A stretch of 55,241 bases of DNA. Source: an uncultured Clostridia bacterium (GTDB lineage: Bacteria; Bacillota; Clostridia; Lachnospirales; Anaerotignaceae). This document shows positions 8,586-15,651 of the stretch, in pieces. The number at the start of each line of letters is the position of its first letter. Positions within the stretch are counted from its first letter, which is position 1. A model generated the notes under the pieces. That model had not been told where the DNA came from and searched no databases. It saw only the letters and a program-made list of their open reading frames with translations. The position numbers were made by a program, and so were the translations under genes. The stretch is taken from assembly GCA_910587735.1 (NCBI GenBank), contig CAJUNT010000018.1, forward strand, positions 1 through 55,241, written 5' to 3'.

Positions 8586-8861
8586 ATTGCGTTCGCGAAA
8601 GTTAAAGTTCTTTGTCAAACTTTCTAGGGGGAAAGTTTGTAGGTGCGGACAACGTCCGCAAAAACAAAATAAAAAGTATCATACTAAAAGGAAGAATTTT
8701 TTCTATTTGCAAAAAGTTCTTCCTTTTAATGTTAATTATATTTTTTTAATATTTAAAAGCATTTAGAACATTGAGGCTTCGCCTCAAACTCCACCAACTT
8801 CCCACAAAGTTGGACAAAACTTTTAAAGTAAAACTTCGTTTTGCTAATCGTGAACGGATTT
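8586..8861 (+). repeat. Multi-hairpin element, full copy with internal terminator-like hairpin
   Basis: Left arm 8586-8665 (end motif ATTGCGTTCGCGAAA, L1 with AGGGGG loop, L2 GCGGACAACGTCCGC) and right arm 8766-8861 (R1 TTGAGGCTTCGCCTCAA, R2 with CCCACA loop, R3 altered to AAAACTTCGTTTT, inverse end). The usual linker is replaced by a different hairpin at 8686-8727. The right end abuts the stop codon of the convergent zinc-ribbon gene. Confidence 0.88.
8686..8727 (+). terminator. Probable intrinsic terminator of the TRAP operon
   Basis: Stem AAAAGGAAGAA / TTCTTCCTTTT, extended by TTTTTT / AAAAA, about 110 bases after the dctM stop and followed by T-rich DNA. It lies between the two arms of a multi-hairpin element. 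Confidence 0.6.
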
Positions 8862-9090
8862 ATTGTGAAACAGGTATCACAAAATGCTTTACCATATTAT
8901 CATAACAATTTTCACACAAATCAAAATTATCTTGTCTACCATCTTTTTCAGAAAAATATCCCCATTGTTTTTCAATATGCAAATGGTCAGAAAAATATCC
9001 TTGTTGTATTGCAATTTCTTTTCCACAACAGTTACAAAGGACTTTTTGCACTTTTTTATCATTTTCAATTACATTTTCATACACTCTCAT
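8860..9090 (-). CDS. Small zinc-ribbon protein
   Basis: A 76-residue soluble protein with two Cys pairs (C19/C22 with an extra C21, and C59/C62) that can form a zinc ribbon. The central part HIEKQWGYFSEKDG and the second knuckle DLCENCYD resemble a family of uncharacterised small proteins of Clostridia; I know no function for them. The start ATG has a strong AAGGGGG eight bases upstream, which supports a real gene even though it is short. It is transcribed divergently from the PflX-like gene. Its TAA stop lies exactly at the edge of a multi-hairpin element, so the last few codons could have been affected by that insertion. Confidence 0.75.
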   Translation of the reverse strand: MRVYENVIENDKKVQKVLCNCCGKEIAIQQGYFSDHLHIEKQWGYFSEKDGRQDNFDLCENCYDNMVKHFVIPVSQ

Positions 9091-9221
9091 TACACAGTCC
9101 CCCTTATATGTTCTGCTGTTTTATTTTATTGTAGTGTAACATAGTTATTTTATTTTTGCACTATTAAAACACTGCCACATTTGTTAAAATAAACATAGTA
9201 ATTGTGAAAGGAAATGATATC

Positions 9222-10124
9222 ATGATGGATAGTATGAAACACTGCACAATATGTCCTAGAAATTGTGGTGTGAATCGTTATGAAGGGGAAAAAGGATATT
9301 GTCATGCAGGTTTATTGCCAAAATGCGCACTTGCCTCTATTCATGAGTGGGAAGAACCCCCTATCAGTGGTACAAAAGGCTCTGGCACTGTATTTTTTTC
9401 TCACTGTAATTTAAATTGTATTTTTTGCCAAAATAATACAATCAGTGCAGAAGGTTTTGGAAAAACATTGACAATAGAAAATTTAGCAGATGTATTTTTA
9501 TCACAGCAAAAAAAATGTGTGCATAACATCAATTTGGTTTCTCCCACACATTTTATACCACAAGTCAGACAAGCTATATTATTAGCAAAAAGTAAGGGGC
9601 TGTCTATCCCTATTGTGTATAATACAAATGCTTATGAAAAAGTGGAAAGTTTGAAATTGCTTGAGGGATTGATTGATGTGTATTTGCCCGATTTAAAATA
9701 TGTTTCTGCTTCATATAGTAATGAATTTTCTCATGCTGCTGATTATTTTGAATATGCGAAATATGCCATATTAGAAATGAAAAGACAACAGCCTAATGAT
9801 ATATTTGATGAAAATGGTATATTGCAAAAGGGTGTTATCATACGACATTTGGTTTTGCCAGGATGTTATAAAGATAGTTTTGCTGTGTTGCATTGGATAA
9901 AACAGAATATGGGAAAGGATACTTATGTATCGCTTTTGAATCAATATACCCCTATGTATAAGGCATTAGAATATAAACAGATTGCGAGAAAATTAACTAC
10001 ATTGGAATATCAAAATGTGGTAAAATATTTTTTTGATGTTGGCTTGAAAAATGGTTTTGTGCAAAATAAATGCTCTGCTACTTCTGATTATATACCTTTG
10101 TTTGATTTGTCGGGATTGCCATAA
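9222..10124 (+). CDS. PflX-like radical SAM iron-sulfur protein
   Basis: A 300-residue protein of the uncharacterised PflX-type group related to pyruvate formate-lyase activating enzymes. The radical SAM cluster motif HCNLNCIFCQN (Cys62, 66, 69 counted from the chosen start) would bind the [4Fe-4S] cluster that cleaves S-adenosylmethionine. The N-terminal region adds several further Cys (CTICPRNCG, GYCHAG, KC), as expected for a second Fe-S site. VYLPDLKY near 170 and the C-terminal YTPMYKA fit the group. The physiological target is unknown. An in-frame GTG at 9204 exists, but ATG 9222 with GAAAGGA ten bases upstream is the better start. No glycyl-radical enzyme gene is adjacent. Confidence 0.85.
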   Translation: MMDSMKHCTICPRNCGVNRYEGEKGYCHAGLLPKCALASIHEWEEPPISGTKGSGTVFFSHCNLNCIFCQNNTISAEGFGKTLTIENLADVFLSQQKKCVHNINLVSPTHFIPQVRQAILLAKSKGLSIPIVYNTNAYEKVESLKLLEGLIDVYLPDLKYVSASYSNEFSHAADYFEYAKYAILEMKRQQPNDIFDENGILQKGVIIRHLVLPGCYKDSFAVLHWIKQNMGKDTYVSLLNQYTPMYKALEYKQIARKLTTLEYQNVVKYFFDVGLKNGFVQNKCSATSDYIPLFDLSGLP

Positions 10125-10135
10125 ATAATGATATC

Positions 10136-10468
10136 ATTCCGAACGCAAAAAATAAAGTTTCGTGAAATTGCGTTCGCAAAAATTAAAGTTCTTTGTCCAA
10201 CTTTCTTTCAAGAAAGTTGGTAGGTGTGGGCAACGCCCACAAATATAAATATATTCTTTTCAACCCTTCAAACCTTTTCACTAAAACATTACAATTTTTA
10301 AATGTAAAATTTATTCTGTTTTGTTAAGACATTGAGAGCATTGGTCTACGCTTCGCTCCGGTCGGTGCAAAACGTCCAGTGGACGTTTTGCACATCGAAC
10401 TCTCACCAACTTTTAAAAAAGTTGGACAAAACTTTTATGGAAAACTTCGTTTTACTATTGTAAACAGA
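10136..10468 (+). repeat. Multi-hairpin element with doubled left end and GC-rich module
   Basis: The left end is present twice (10136 and 10167, 31 bases apart), then L1, L2 (GTGGGCAACGCCCAC), the linker, and a right arm whose R1 is replaced by the GC-rich module at 10343-10393. The module consists of a CTACGCTTCGCTCCGGTC core plus a 13-bp stem GTGCAAAACGTCC / GGACGTTTTGCAC. R2, R3 and a degenerate end follow. The element starts 11 bases after the PflX-like gene stop. Confidence 0.88.
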
Positions 10469-10485
10469 AATAAAAATTATTTTGA

Positions 10486-10521
10486 AAAAGGCTCTATTAA
10501 CATACTGTTAATAAAGCCTTT
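10486..10521. terminator. Bidirectional intrinsic terminator
   Basis: Interrupted palindrome AAAGGCT-CTA-TTAACA / TGTTAA-TAA-AGCCTTT with A-tract and T-tract on either side. It lies just after the minus-strand cupin gene and could also stop readthrough from the plus strand. Confidence 0.75.
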
Positions 10522-10531
10522 TGTGTGAATA

Positions 10532-10882
10532 TTATTTTACTTCCTCATTAATAACAAGTGCCATAATTTCTAATTCTTCGTCTGTATTGTTTTCTAATGA
10601 ATGCCAATCACCTACATTGATTACACAAACATCGCCAGCTTTTACAACGGTTTTAGAGCGGTCATTGTCTATGAAAACACCTTCCCCTTTTAATATTAAA
10701 TAAGGCTCTGTATCACCTATATGTTGATGCCAGCCTATACTGCTGTGAGGACGTAATATTACACGAGCATACATTTTTCCATGTCCCATGAGTTCCTCTT
10801 TGCTTAATATGTGATGTACTTCCGCAGAACCTTTACCCCCACGTAAACCTTGTATTTCTGCAATGTTTTCTTTTCTTACCAT
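10532..10882 (-). CDS. Single-domain cupin protein
   Basis: A 116-residue small beta-barrel protein. Cupin motif 1 is seen as GWHQHIGDTEPYLILKGEG with metal ligands His52, His54 and Glu59, and motif 2 as AGDVCVINVGDWHSLEN with His94; the full ligand set suggests a bound divalent metal. Such one-domain cupins can be isomerases, dioxygenases or sensors, and nothing here decides which. ATG start follows GGAGGG by nine bases. A clear promoter lies upstream and a hairpin terminator downstream, so it is a single-gene unit. Confidence 0.85.
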   Translation of the reverse strand: MVRKENIAEIQGLRGGKGSAEVHHILSKEELMGHGKMYARVILRPHSSIGWHQHIGDTEPYLILKGEGVFIDNDRSKTVVKAGDVCVINVGDWHSLENNTDEELEIMALVINEEVK

Positions 10883-10932
10883 AATATATCGCCCTCCATA
10901 TGTATGTAATAAAATAATATTAAAGTATTTTT

Positions 10933-10961
10933 ATTATACAATAGTATGACATTTTTATCAA
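10933..10961 (-). promoter_or_regulatory. Vegetative-type promoter of the cupin gene
   Basis: On the minus strand TTGATA, a 17-base spacer, then TATAAT, about 50 bases upstream of the cupin start. This is a near-consensus housekeeping promoter, inferred by pattern only. Confidence 0.65.
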
Positions 10962-10978
10962 TATTAAAGTAATATATG

Positions 10979-11239
10979 AATCCGTTCGCAATTAGGAAAA
11001 CGAAGTTTTCCATAAAAGTTTTTGCTAAGCTTTTTTTAAAAAGCTTGCGAGAGTTTGAGAGCAGAGCTCTCAAGATGTTAACAAAACAGAATAAATTTTA
11101 TTATAAAGAATTGTAAAGTTTTAGTGAAAGGCTTAAATGATAAAAAGAATATATTTTATTTTTGTGGGCGTTGCCCACACCTACAAACTTTCTTGAAAGA
11201 AAGTTTGACAAAGAACTTTAACTTTTGTGAACACAATTA
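10979..11239 (-). repeat. Multi-hairpin element, archetypal full copy
   Basis: The cleanest copy, in minus orientation. From 11239 downward: end motif rc of TTGTGAACACAATTA, L1 with TTGA loop, L2 GTGGGCGTTGCCCAC, the full AT linker, GTTAACATC, R1 (GAGAGC / GCTCTC, loop AGA), R2 of the CAAGCTTT / AAAGCTTG type, R3 GGAAAACGAAGTTTTCC and the end GAATCCGTTCGCAATT. It lies between the divergent cupin gene and the ABC transporter operon. Confidence 0.92.
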
Positions 11240-11358
11240 TGTCATTATTTAGAAAGCAACGCTCTCATTCAATCACTTCTCTTTTTTTATATAGAAAAGC
11301 ACCTTTTGTCCTTTCATACAATATAATAGATTAAATGGAAAAAGGGAGGTATACAATA

Positions 11359-12111
11359 ATGTCTTCTATGGTAGAATTAAAAAATATCAGCATTCATTAT
11401 CATAGCATATCTGGCGAAACAAAAGCCGTTTCTGATTTAAGTTTTTCTGTGGAACAGGGAGAATTTGTATGTATTGTAGGTCCAAGCGGTTGCGGGAAAT
11501 CTTCTATATTGTCCATGCTTGCCGGATTGATAAAGCCCTCTGAGGGGAGTTTTTACATTCATTCCAAAACAAATATAGGCTATATGTTACAAAAAGATTA
11601 TTTATTAGAATGGCGCAATATTCACAGCAATGCTTGTTTAGGGCTTGAAATTCAAAATAAACTCACAACCGAAAATATAAAAAGAGTAGATGAATTATTA
11701 GAACTTTACGGATTAGGTGATTTTAAATATCATATGCCTTCACAGCTTTCGGGAGGTATGAGGCAAAGAGTGGCACTCATACGCACACTTGCCATACAGC
11801 CTGATGTGCTTTTACTAGATGAGCCTTTTTCTGCACTGGATTATCAAACAAGGCTTTATGTTTCTGATGAAATTGGTACAATTATCAGAAAAGAGAAAAA
11901 AACAGCAATATTAGTTTCTCATGATATTTCGGAGGCTATCAGCCTTTCTGACAGAGTGATTGTACTTTCTCACCGTCCTGCTACATTAAAATCCATATAC
12001 AATATTGATTTGACATTAGAAGAAAGAACACCTATGAAAGCAAGAGAAGCACCTGAGTTTAAAGACTATTTCAATAAAATATGGAAGGAGTTGGACGTTC
12101 ATGTATCATAA
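11359..12111 (+). CDS. ABC transporter ATPase, nitrate/sulfonate/taurine type
   Basis: A 250-residue ATP-binding subunit of an importer of the SsuB/TauB family. Walker A GPSGCGKSS is at residues 41-49, the Q-loop follows MLQKDYLLEW, the signature LSGGMRQR is at 130-137, Walker B LLLDEPFSAL at 151-160 and the switch His in SHDISEA. The family energises uptake of sulfonates, nitrate, thiamine precursors and similar small molecules; the substrate is not deducible. ATG 11359 with GGGAGG nine bases upstream is preferred over an in-frame ATG at 11335 that precedes this site. It overlaps the permease gene by 11 bases. Confidence 0.92.
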   Translation: MSSMVELKNISIHYHSISGETKAVSDLSFSVEQGEFVCIVGPSGCGKSSILSMLAGLIKPSEGSFYIHSKTNIGYMLQKDYLLEWRNIHSNACLGLEIQNKLTTENIKRVDELLELYGLGDFKYHMPSQLSGGMRQRVALIRTLAIQPDVLLLDEPFSALDYQTRLYVSDEIGTIIRKEKKTAILVSHDISEAISLSDRVIVLSHRPATLKSIYNIDLTLEERTPMKAREAPEFKDYFNKIWKELDVHVS

Positions 12112-12910
12112 AGAATACATTTCACAAAAGCAATTAGAGTATTTAAAAAAAATGAAAAAAAGGAAATGCCTTGTAAGAAGTACACAAGTGTTGATATTGA
12201 TTGTTTTTTTTGTGATATGGGAAATTTCTGCACAACAAAATATAATAGACCCATTTTTATTTAGCCAACCTAGCAGAATGATAAGCGCTATGACAGATAT
12301 GGCTACAAGTGGTATACTTTTTAAACATATTGGCATCACATTATATGAAACAGTATTAGGTTTTTTATTGGGTACAATATTTGGTACGCTAATTGCTATA
12401 TTACTTTGGTGGAATGATTTTATATCAGATGTAACAGAGCCTTATTTAGTGGTATTGAATTCTCTACCCAAAACCGCATTAGCACCCATTATTATTGTAT
12501 GGCTGGGCAATAATATGACTTCTATTATTGCCACTGCGCTTATGACGTCCATTGTTGTTACCATTATGACAGTATTAAATGGTTTTCTGCATATTGACAG
12601 CGATAAAATAAAATTGATACAAACATTCGGTGGTACAAAAAAACAGGTTTTAACAAAAGTGATATTACCCGCAAGTGTTCCTACTATTATCAGTGCATTA
12701 AAAATAAATGTCGGACTTTCTTTTGTAGGTGTTATAGTAGGAGAATTTTTAGTGGCACAATATGGATTAGGCTATTTAATTGTATATGGTTCTCAAATAT
12801 TTAAACTGGATTGGGTAATGCTTTCTGTTATATTGCTTGCAATTATGGCTGCAATTATGTATCAGTTGATTGTACTGCTTGAAAAGAAATTTTTAAAATG
12901 GCGACTATAA
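12101..12910 (+). CDS. ABC transporter permease, SsuC/TauC type
   Basis: The 269-residue membrane subunit partnering the upstream ATPase. About six membrane helices are seen (first at residues 27-45), and a cytoplasmic loop IQTFGGTKKQVLTKVILPAS near 170-190 is the EAA-like contact with the ATPase, with the conserved Gly. VGEFLVAQYGLGYLIVYG near 215 is typical for this family. Its ATG lies within the 3' end of the ATPase gene. No periplasmic-type binding protein gene is found on either side, so the pair must use a receptor encoded elsewhere or be remnants of a larger operon. A strong terminator follows. Confidence 0.92.
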   Translation: MYHKEYISQKQLEYLKKMKKRKCLVRSTQVLILIVFFVIWEISAQQNIIDPFLFSQPSRMISAMTDMATSGILFKHIGITLYETVLGFLLGTIFGTLIAILLWWNDFISDVTEPYLVVLNSLPKTALAPIIIVWLGNNMTSIIATALMTSIVVTIMTVLNGFLHIDSDKIKLIQTFGGTKKQVLTKVILPASVPTIISALKINVGLSFVGVIVGEFLVAQYGLGYLIVYGSQIFKLDWVMLSVILLAIMAAIMYQLIVLLEKKFLKWRL

Positions 12911-12944
12911 AAAATGACAATACTATACAATAATAGCATATTTT

Positions 12945-12992
12945 TAAGGGAAACTTTTTACAAATGAAAAAAAGTTTCCCTTTATTTTTTTA
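12945..12992 (+). terminator. Intrinsic terminator of the ABC operon
   Basis: Stem AAGGGAAACTTTTT / AAAAAGTTTCCCTT with an 8-base loop, followed by TATTTTTTT. It begins 35 bases after the permease stop. Confidence 0.85.
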
Positions 12993-13347
12993 TTTTTTAT
13001 ATTTTTTGGTAAAATTTACTTTTTATTTATTTTCATATTTACTTTATTGATTAATTCTGTGCATAGTTGTATAATGAAAACAGTATAATAAAGTTTTATT
13101 TTCAATAATATAATTATCAGCAATATAGTTCTAAATAGTAAAAGTCTATAAAAAACTACTAAAATATAAATATTTTTGTAAATTTTTTAGGGGGAAAGTC
13201 TGTACATCATAAATTATAAATTGATTTCATGTTTTTATTGCGATTTAAAATGATAATAGATAATTTATTTATAATGCTTTGAAATAGACACTTTATTATT
13301 GAAAATATTTTGTATATTGTTGATAGAATTAGGAGGAGAAATATAAG
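12993..13347. other. AT-rich leader region of the chemoreceptor gene
   Basis: About 350 bases of AT-rich DNA with no reading frame and no recognised riboswitch. A TATAAT-like hexamer occurs at 13270-13275 but no convincing -35 lies at the right distance. The region presumably carries the promoter of the downstream chemoreceptor. Confidence 0.4.
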
Positions 13348-15522
13348 ATGTTAAAAAAATTAAAACTTTCATCTAAACTTGCAGTCACTATAGGGGGAAT
13401 ATTAACAGTTGTATTTGCGATATTAATTATATGTACTGTTTCTATGTCAAAACGTGCCATTTCCTCATCTATTGGCGGAGAATTAACTGCAATATCTGAA
13501 TTAAATGCTACACAGATTCAGCAAACATTTAATGAAGCACAAACAGTTGCAACAGACATAAAAAATTATATAGAAAGAACAAATGAAACATATGCATCTG
13601 ATATTGTGCAAAATACCATACCCACAGACCCTGCTGCAATTGCGCTGTCTATGAGTGCAATTTATACTGGTACAATATTAACACCTATGAATTATGACAT
13701 AGAAACATATCTGCGTGAAACAGCTCGTAATACTGCATTAACAAATGAAGATATTACTGGTGTGGGCGTTATGTTTGAGCCTTATGCATTCCAACAGGAT
13801 ATGAAAAGCTATTCATTTTATATTAACAAAAAAACAGCAGAAGCAAATGTCACACCTTTTGCAGAATATGAGAGCTATTCACAAGAAGCATATTATAAAG
13901 ATGCTGTTACTGCAAAATCAGCAGTTGTAACAGACCCTTATGAATATGAGGGAGAAACATTGATTACATATGCAAGCCCAATTATGTTAAACAATGAAGT
14001 CATTGGTGTAGTTATGGCAGATATTGATATTTCAAAATTTGACCAGATTCAAACAACAAATGAAAGTTATCCTAGTATGTATTGTACAATATATGATAAT
14101 AAAGAAACAGTAGTATATGATAGCGAAACAAGAAACGATATTGGTAGAAAAGTTTCTGACTTTACACCAGACCCACAAGAATATCAAAGTATTATTGATA
14201 ATATGCAAAAAGGGCAGGCATTTAATTTGGTAGCAACAAGAGAAGATGGTAGAAAAGTAAGTCGTTTTTATACACCAATACAAGCTGGTTCAGAAACATG
14301 GTGGTCATTAACAGCAATTAGTTCTACTGATGTAAATGCATCTGTGCAAATAACTGCTTGGGTTATGGTAATATTATCTATAATTGCTTTAGTTGTAATT
14401 ATATTGACAATTATTGCACTGTTAAGACGTATACTTCGTCCAATGCAGGGCATTGTTACTGCAGCACAAAATATTGCACATGGACATTTAAATGCAGAAC
14501 TTCCAGAAGTAACATCAAATGATGAAATTGGTATACTGACAAATTCATTTATGGGAATGACTGCAAATTTATCTACTATTGTAGAAGATATTGATTTTCT
14601 TTTAGGAGAAATGGGAGAAGGAAATTTTAATGTAAAAACAAGAGCAGAACAGAATTATATTGGCGATTTTGAAAATATATTGATTTCTGTAAGAAAATTG
14701 CACAAAAAATTGAGTGTTGCATTAGGACAAATCAATACTTCTGCTGACCAGGTTTCTGCTGGAAGTGAACAGGTTTCAGCAGGTGCGCAAGCACTTTCAC
14801 AAGGTTCTACAGAACAAGCTAGTGCTGTGCAAGAATTAGCAGCAACAATAAACAATATTTCTTTCCAGGTGCAGGATACTGCAAATAATGCAAAATCTGC
14901 AAGCGAAAAAGCAGAAGTTGCAGGCACACAAATGGTAGAAAGCAATCAGCAAATGGAACAAATGATTGATTCTATACATGAAATTAGCCAAAGTTCCAGT
15001 GAAATTGGTAAAATTATTAAAACAATAGAAGATATTGCTTTCCAGACAAATATTTTAGCTTTAAATGCAGCAGTAGAGGCAGCACGTGCAGGAACAGCAG
15101 GAAAAGGGTTTGCTGTTGTTGCAGATGAAGTTAGAAATCTTGCATCTAAAAGTGCAGAGGCAAGTAAAAATACAGCAGCATTGATTGAACGTTCTATCAG
15201 TTTGGTAAATAAAGGAACAAAAATTGCAGATACTACTGCACAATATCTTTCAGAAGCTGTAAATGCTGTAAATGAAGTAGTGGGATTAGTTGGAAAAATT
15301 ACAGAGGCTACAGTAGAACAGGCTGACTCTATATCACAAGTTACAACAGGTATGGACCAAATTGCAAGCGTTGTACAAACAAACAGTGCAACAGCAGAAC
15401 AAAGTGCCGCAGCTAGTGAAGAACTCTCTGGACAGGCACAAATGATGAAACAAATGGTTGGTCAGTTTAAATTGAAGGATTTAAGTGAAGTAAATTATTA
15501 TGATGAAAACGAAGTATATTAA
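13348..15522 (+). CDS. Methyl-accepting chemotaxis protein
   Basis: A 724-residue transmembrane chemoreceptor. Membrane helix 1 is at about 10-32, an extracellular ligand-binding region of the dCache type at about 40-325, helix 2 at about 333-357, a HAMP domain at about 358-410 (RRILRPMQGIVTAAQNIAHG), and a long cytoplasmic coiled-coil signalling domain to the end. The hairpin tip carries the near-invariant FQTNILALNAAVEAARAG segment that contacts CheA and CheW. Gln/Glu-rich helices flank it as methylation sites. There is no C-terminal CheR-tethering pentapeptide of the NWETF type. Start ATG follows AGGAGGAG. The ligand is unknown. It is a single-gene unit with its own terminator. Confidence 0.95.
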   Translation: MLKKLKLSSKLAVTIGGILTVVFAILIICTVSMSKRAISSSIGGELTAISELNATQIQQTFNEAQTVATDIKNYIERTNETYASDIVQNTIPTDPAAIALSMSAIYTGTILTPMNYDIETYLRETARNTALTNEDITGVGVMFEPYAFQQDMKSYSFYINKKTAEANVTPFAEYESYSQEAYYKDAVTAKSAVVTDPYEYEGETLITYASPIMLNNEVIGVVMADIDISKFDQIQTTNESYPSMYCTIYDNKETVVYDSETRNDIGRKVSDFTPDPQEYQSIIDNMQKGQAFNLVATREDGRKVSRFYTPIQAGSETWWSLTAISSTDVNASVQITAWVMVILSIIALVVIILTIIALLRRILRPMQGIVTAAQNIAHGHLNAELPEVTSNDEIGILTNSFMGMTANLSTIVEDIDFLLGEMGEGNFNVKTRAEQNYIGDFENILISVRKLHKKLSVALGQINTSADQVSAGSEQVSAGAQALSQGSTEQASAVQELAATINNISFQVQDTANNAKSASEKAEVAGTQMVESNQQMEQMIDSIHEISQSSSEIGKIIKTIEDIAFQTNILALNAAVEAARAGTAGKGFAVVADEVRNLASKSAEASKNTAALIERSISLVNKGTKIADTTAQYLSEAVNAVNEVVGLVGKITEATVEQADSISQVTTGMDQIASVVQTNSATAEQSAAASEELSGQAQMMKQMVGQFKLKDLSEVNYYDENEVY

Positions 15523-15545
15523 AAATAATATGATTTGAAATAAGT

Positions 15546-15582
15546 AAAGGCGATATGTTGCTACATATCGCCTTTTTGTTTT
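15546..15582 (+). terminator. Intrinsic terminator of the chemoreceptor gene
   Basis: Perfect stem AAAGGCGATATGT / ACATATCGCCTTT with a 4-base loop, followed by TTGTTTT, 23 bases after the stop. Confidence 0.88.
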
Positions 15583-15599
15583 AATGAAATAATAAAATC

Positions 15600-15648
15600 A
15601 CGTTTGCAATTATAAAAAATTTCGTAACAATTCCAAACACAATTATGT
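15600..15648. repeat. End fragments of the multi-hairpin element
   Basis: Two copies of degenerate end motifs (CGTTTGCAATTA and ATTCCAAACACAATTA) lie close together without any hairpin, next to the stop of the YifB gene. They look like remnants left after loss of an element. Confidence 0.45.
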
Positions 15649-15651
15649 CTG

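Noticed and set aside
8841..9134. Plus-strand frames opposite the small zinc-ribbon gene
   Set aside because: They are His/Phe-rich antisense shadows without ribosome sites, while the minus-strand gene has paired CxxC motifs and AAGGGGG upstream.
11240..11358. Riboswitch (for example TPP) ahead of the ABC operon
   Set aside because: No conserved TPP core or other known aptamer pattern is visible in this short leader.
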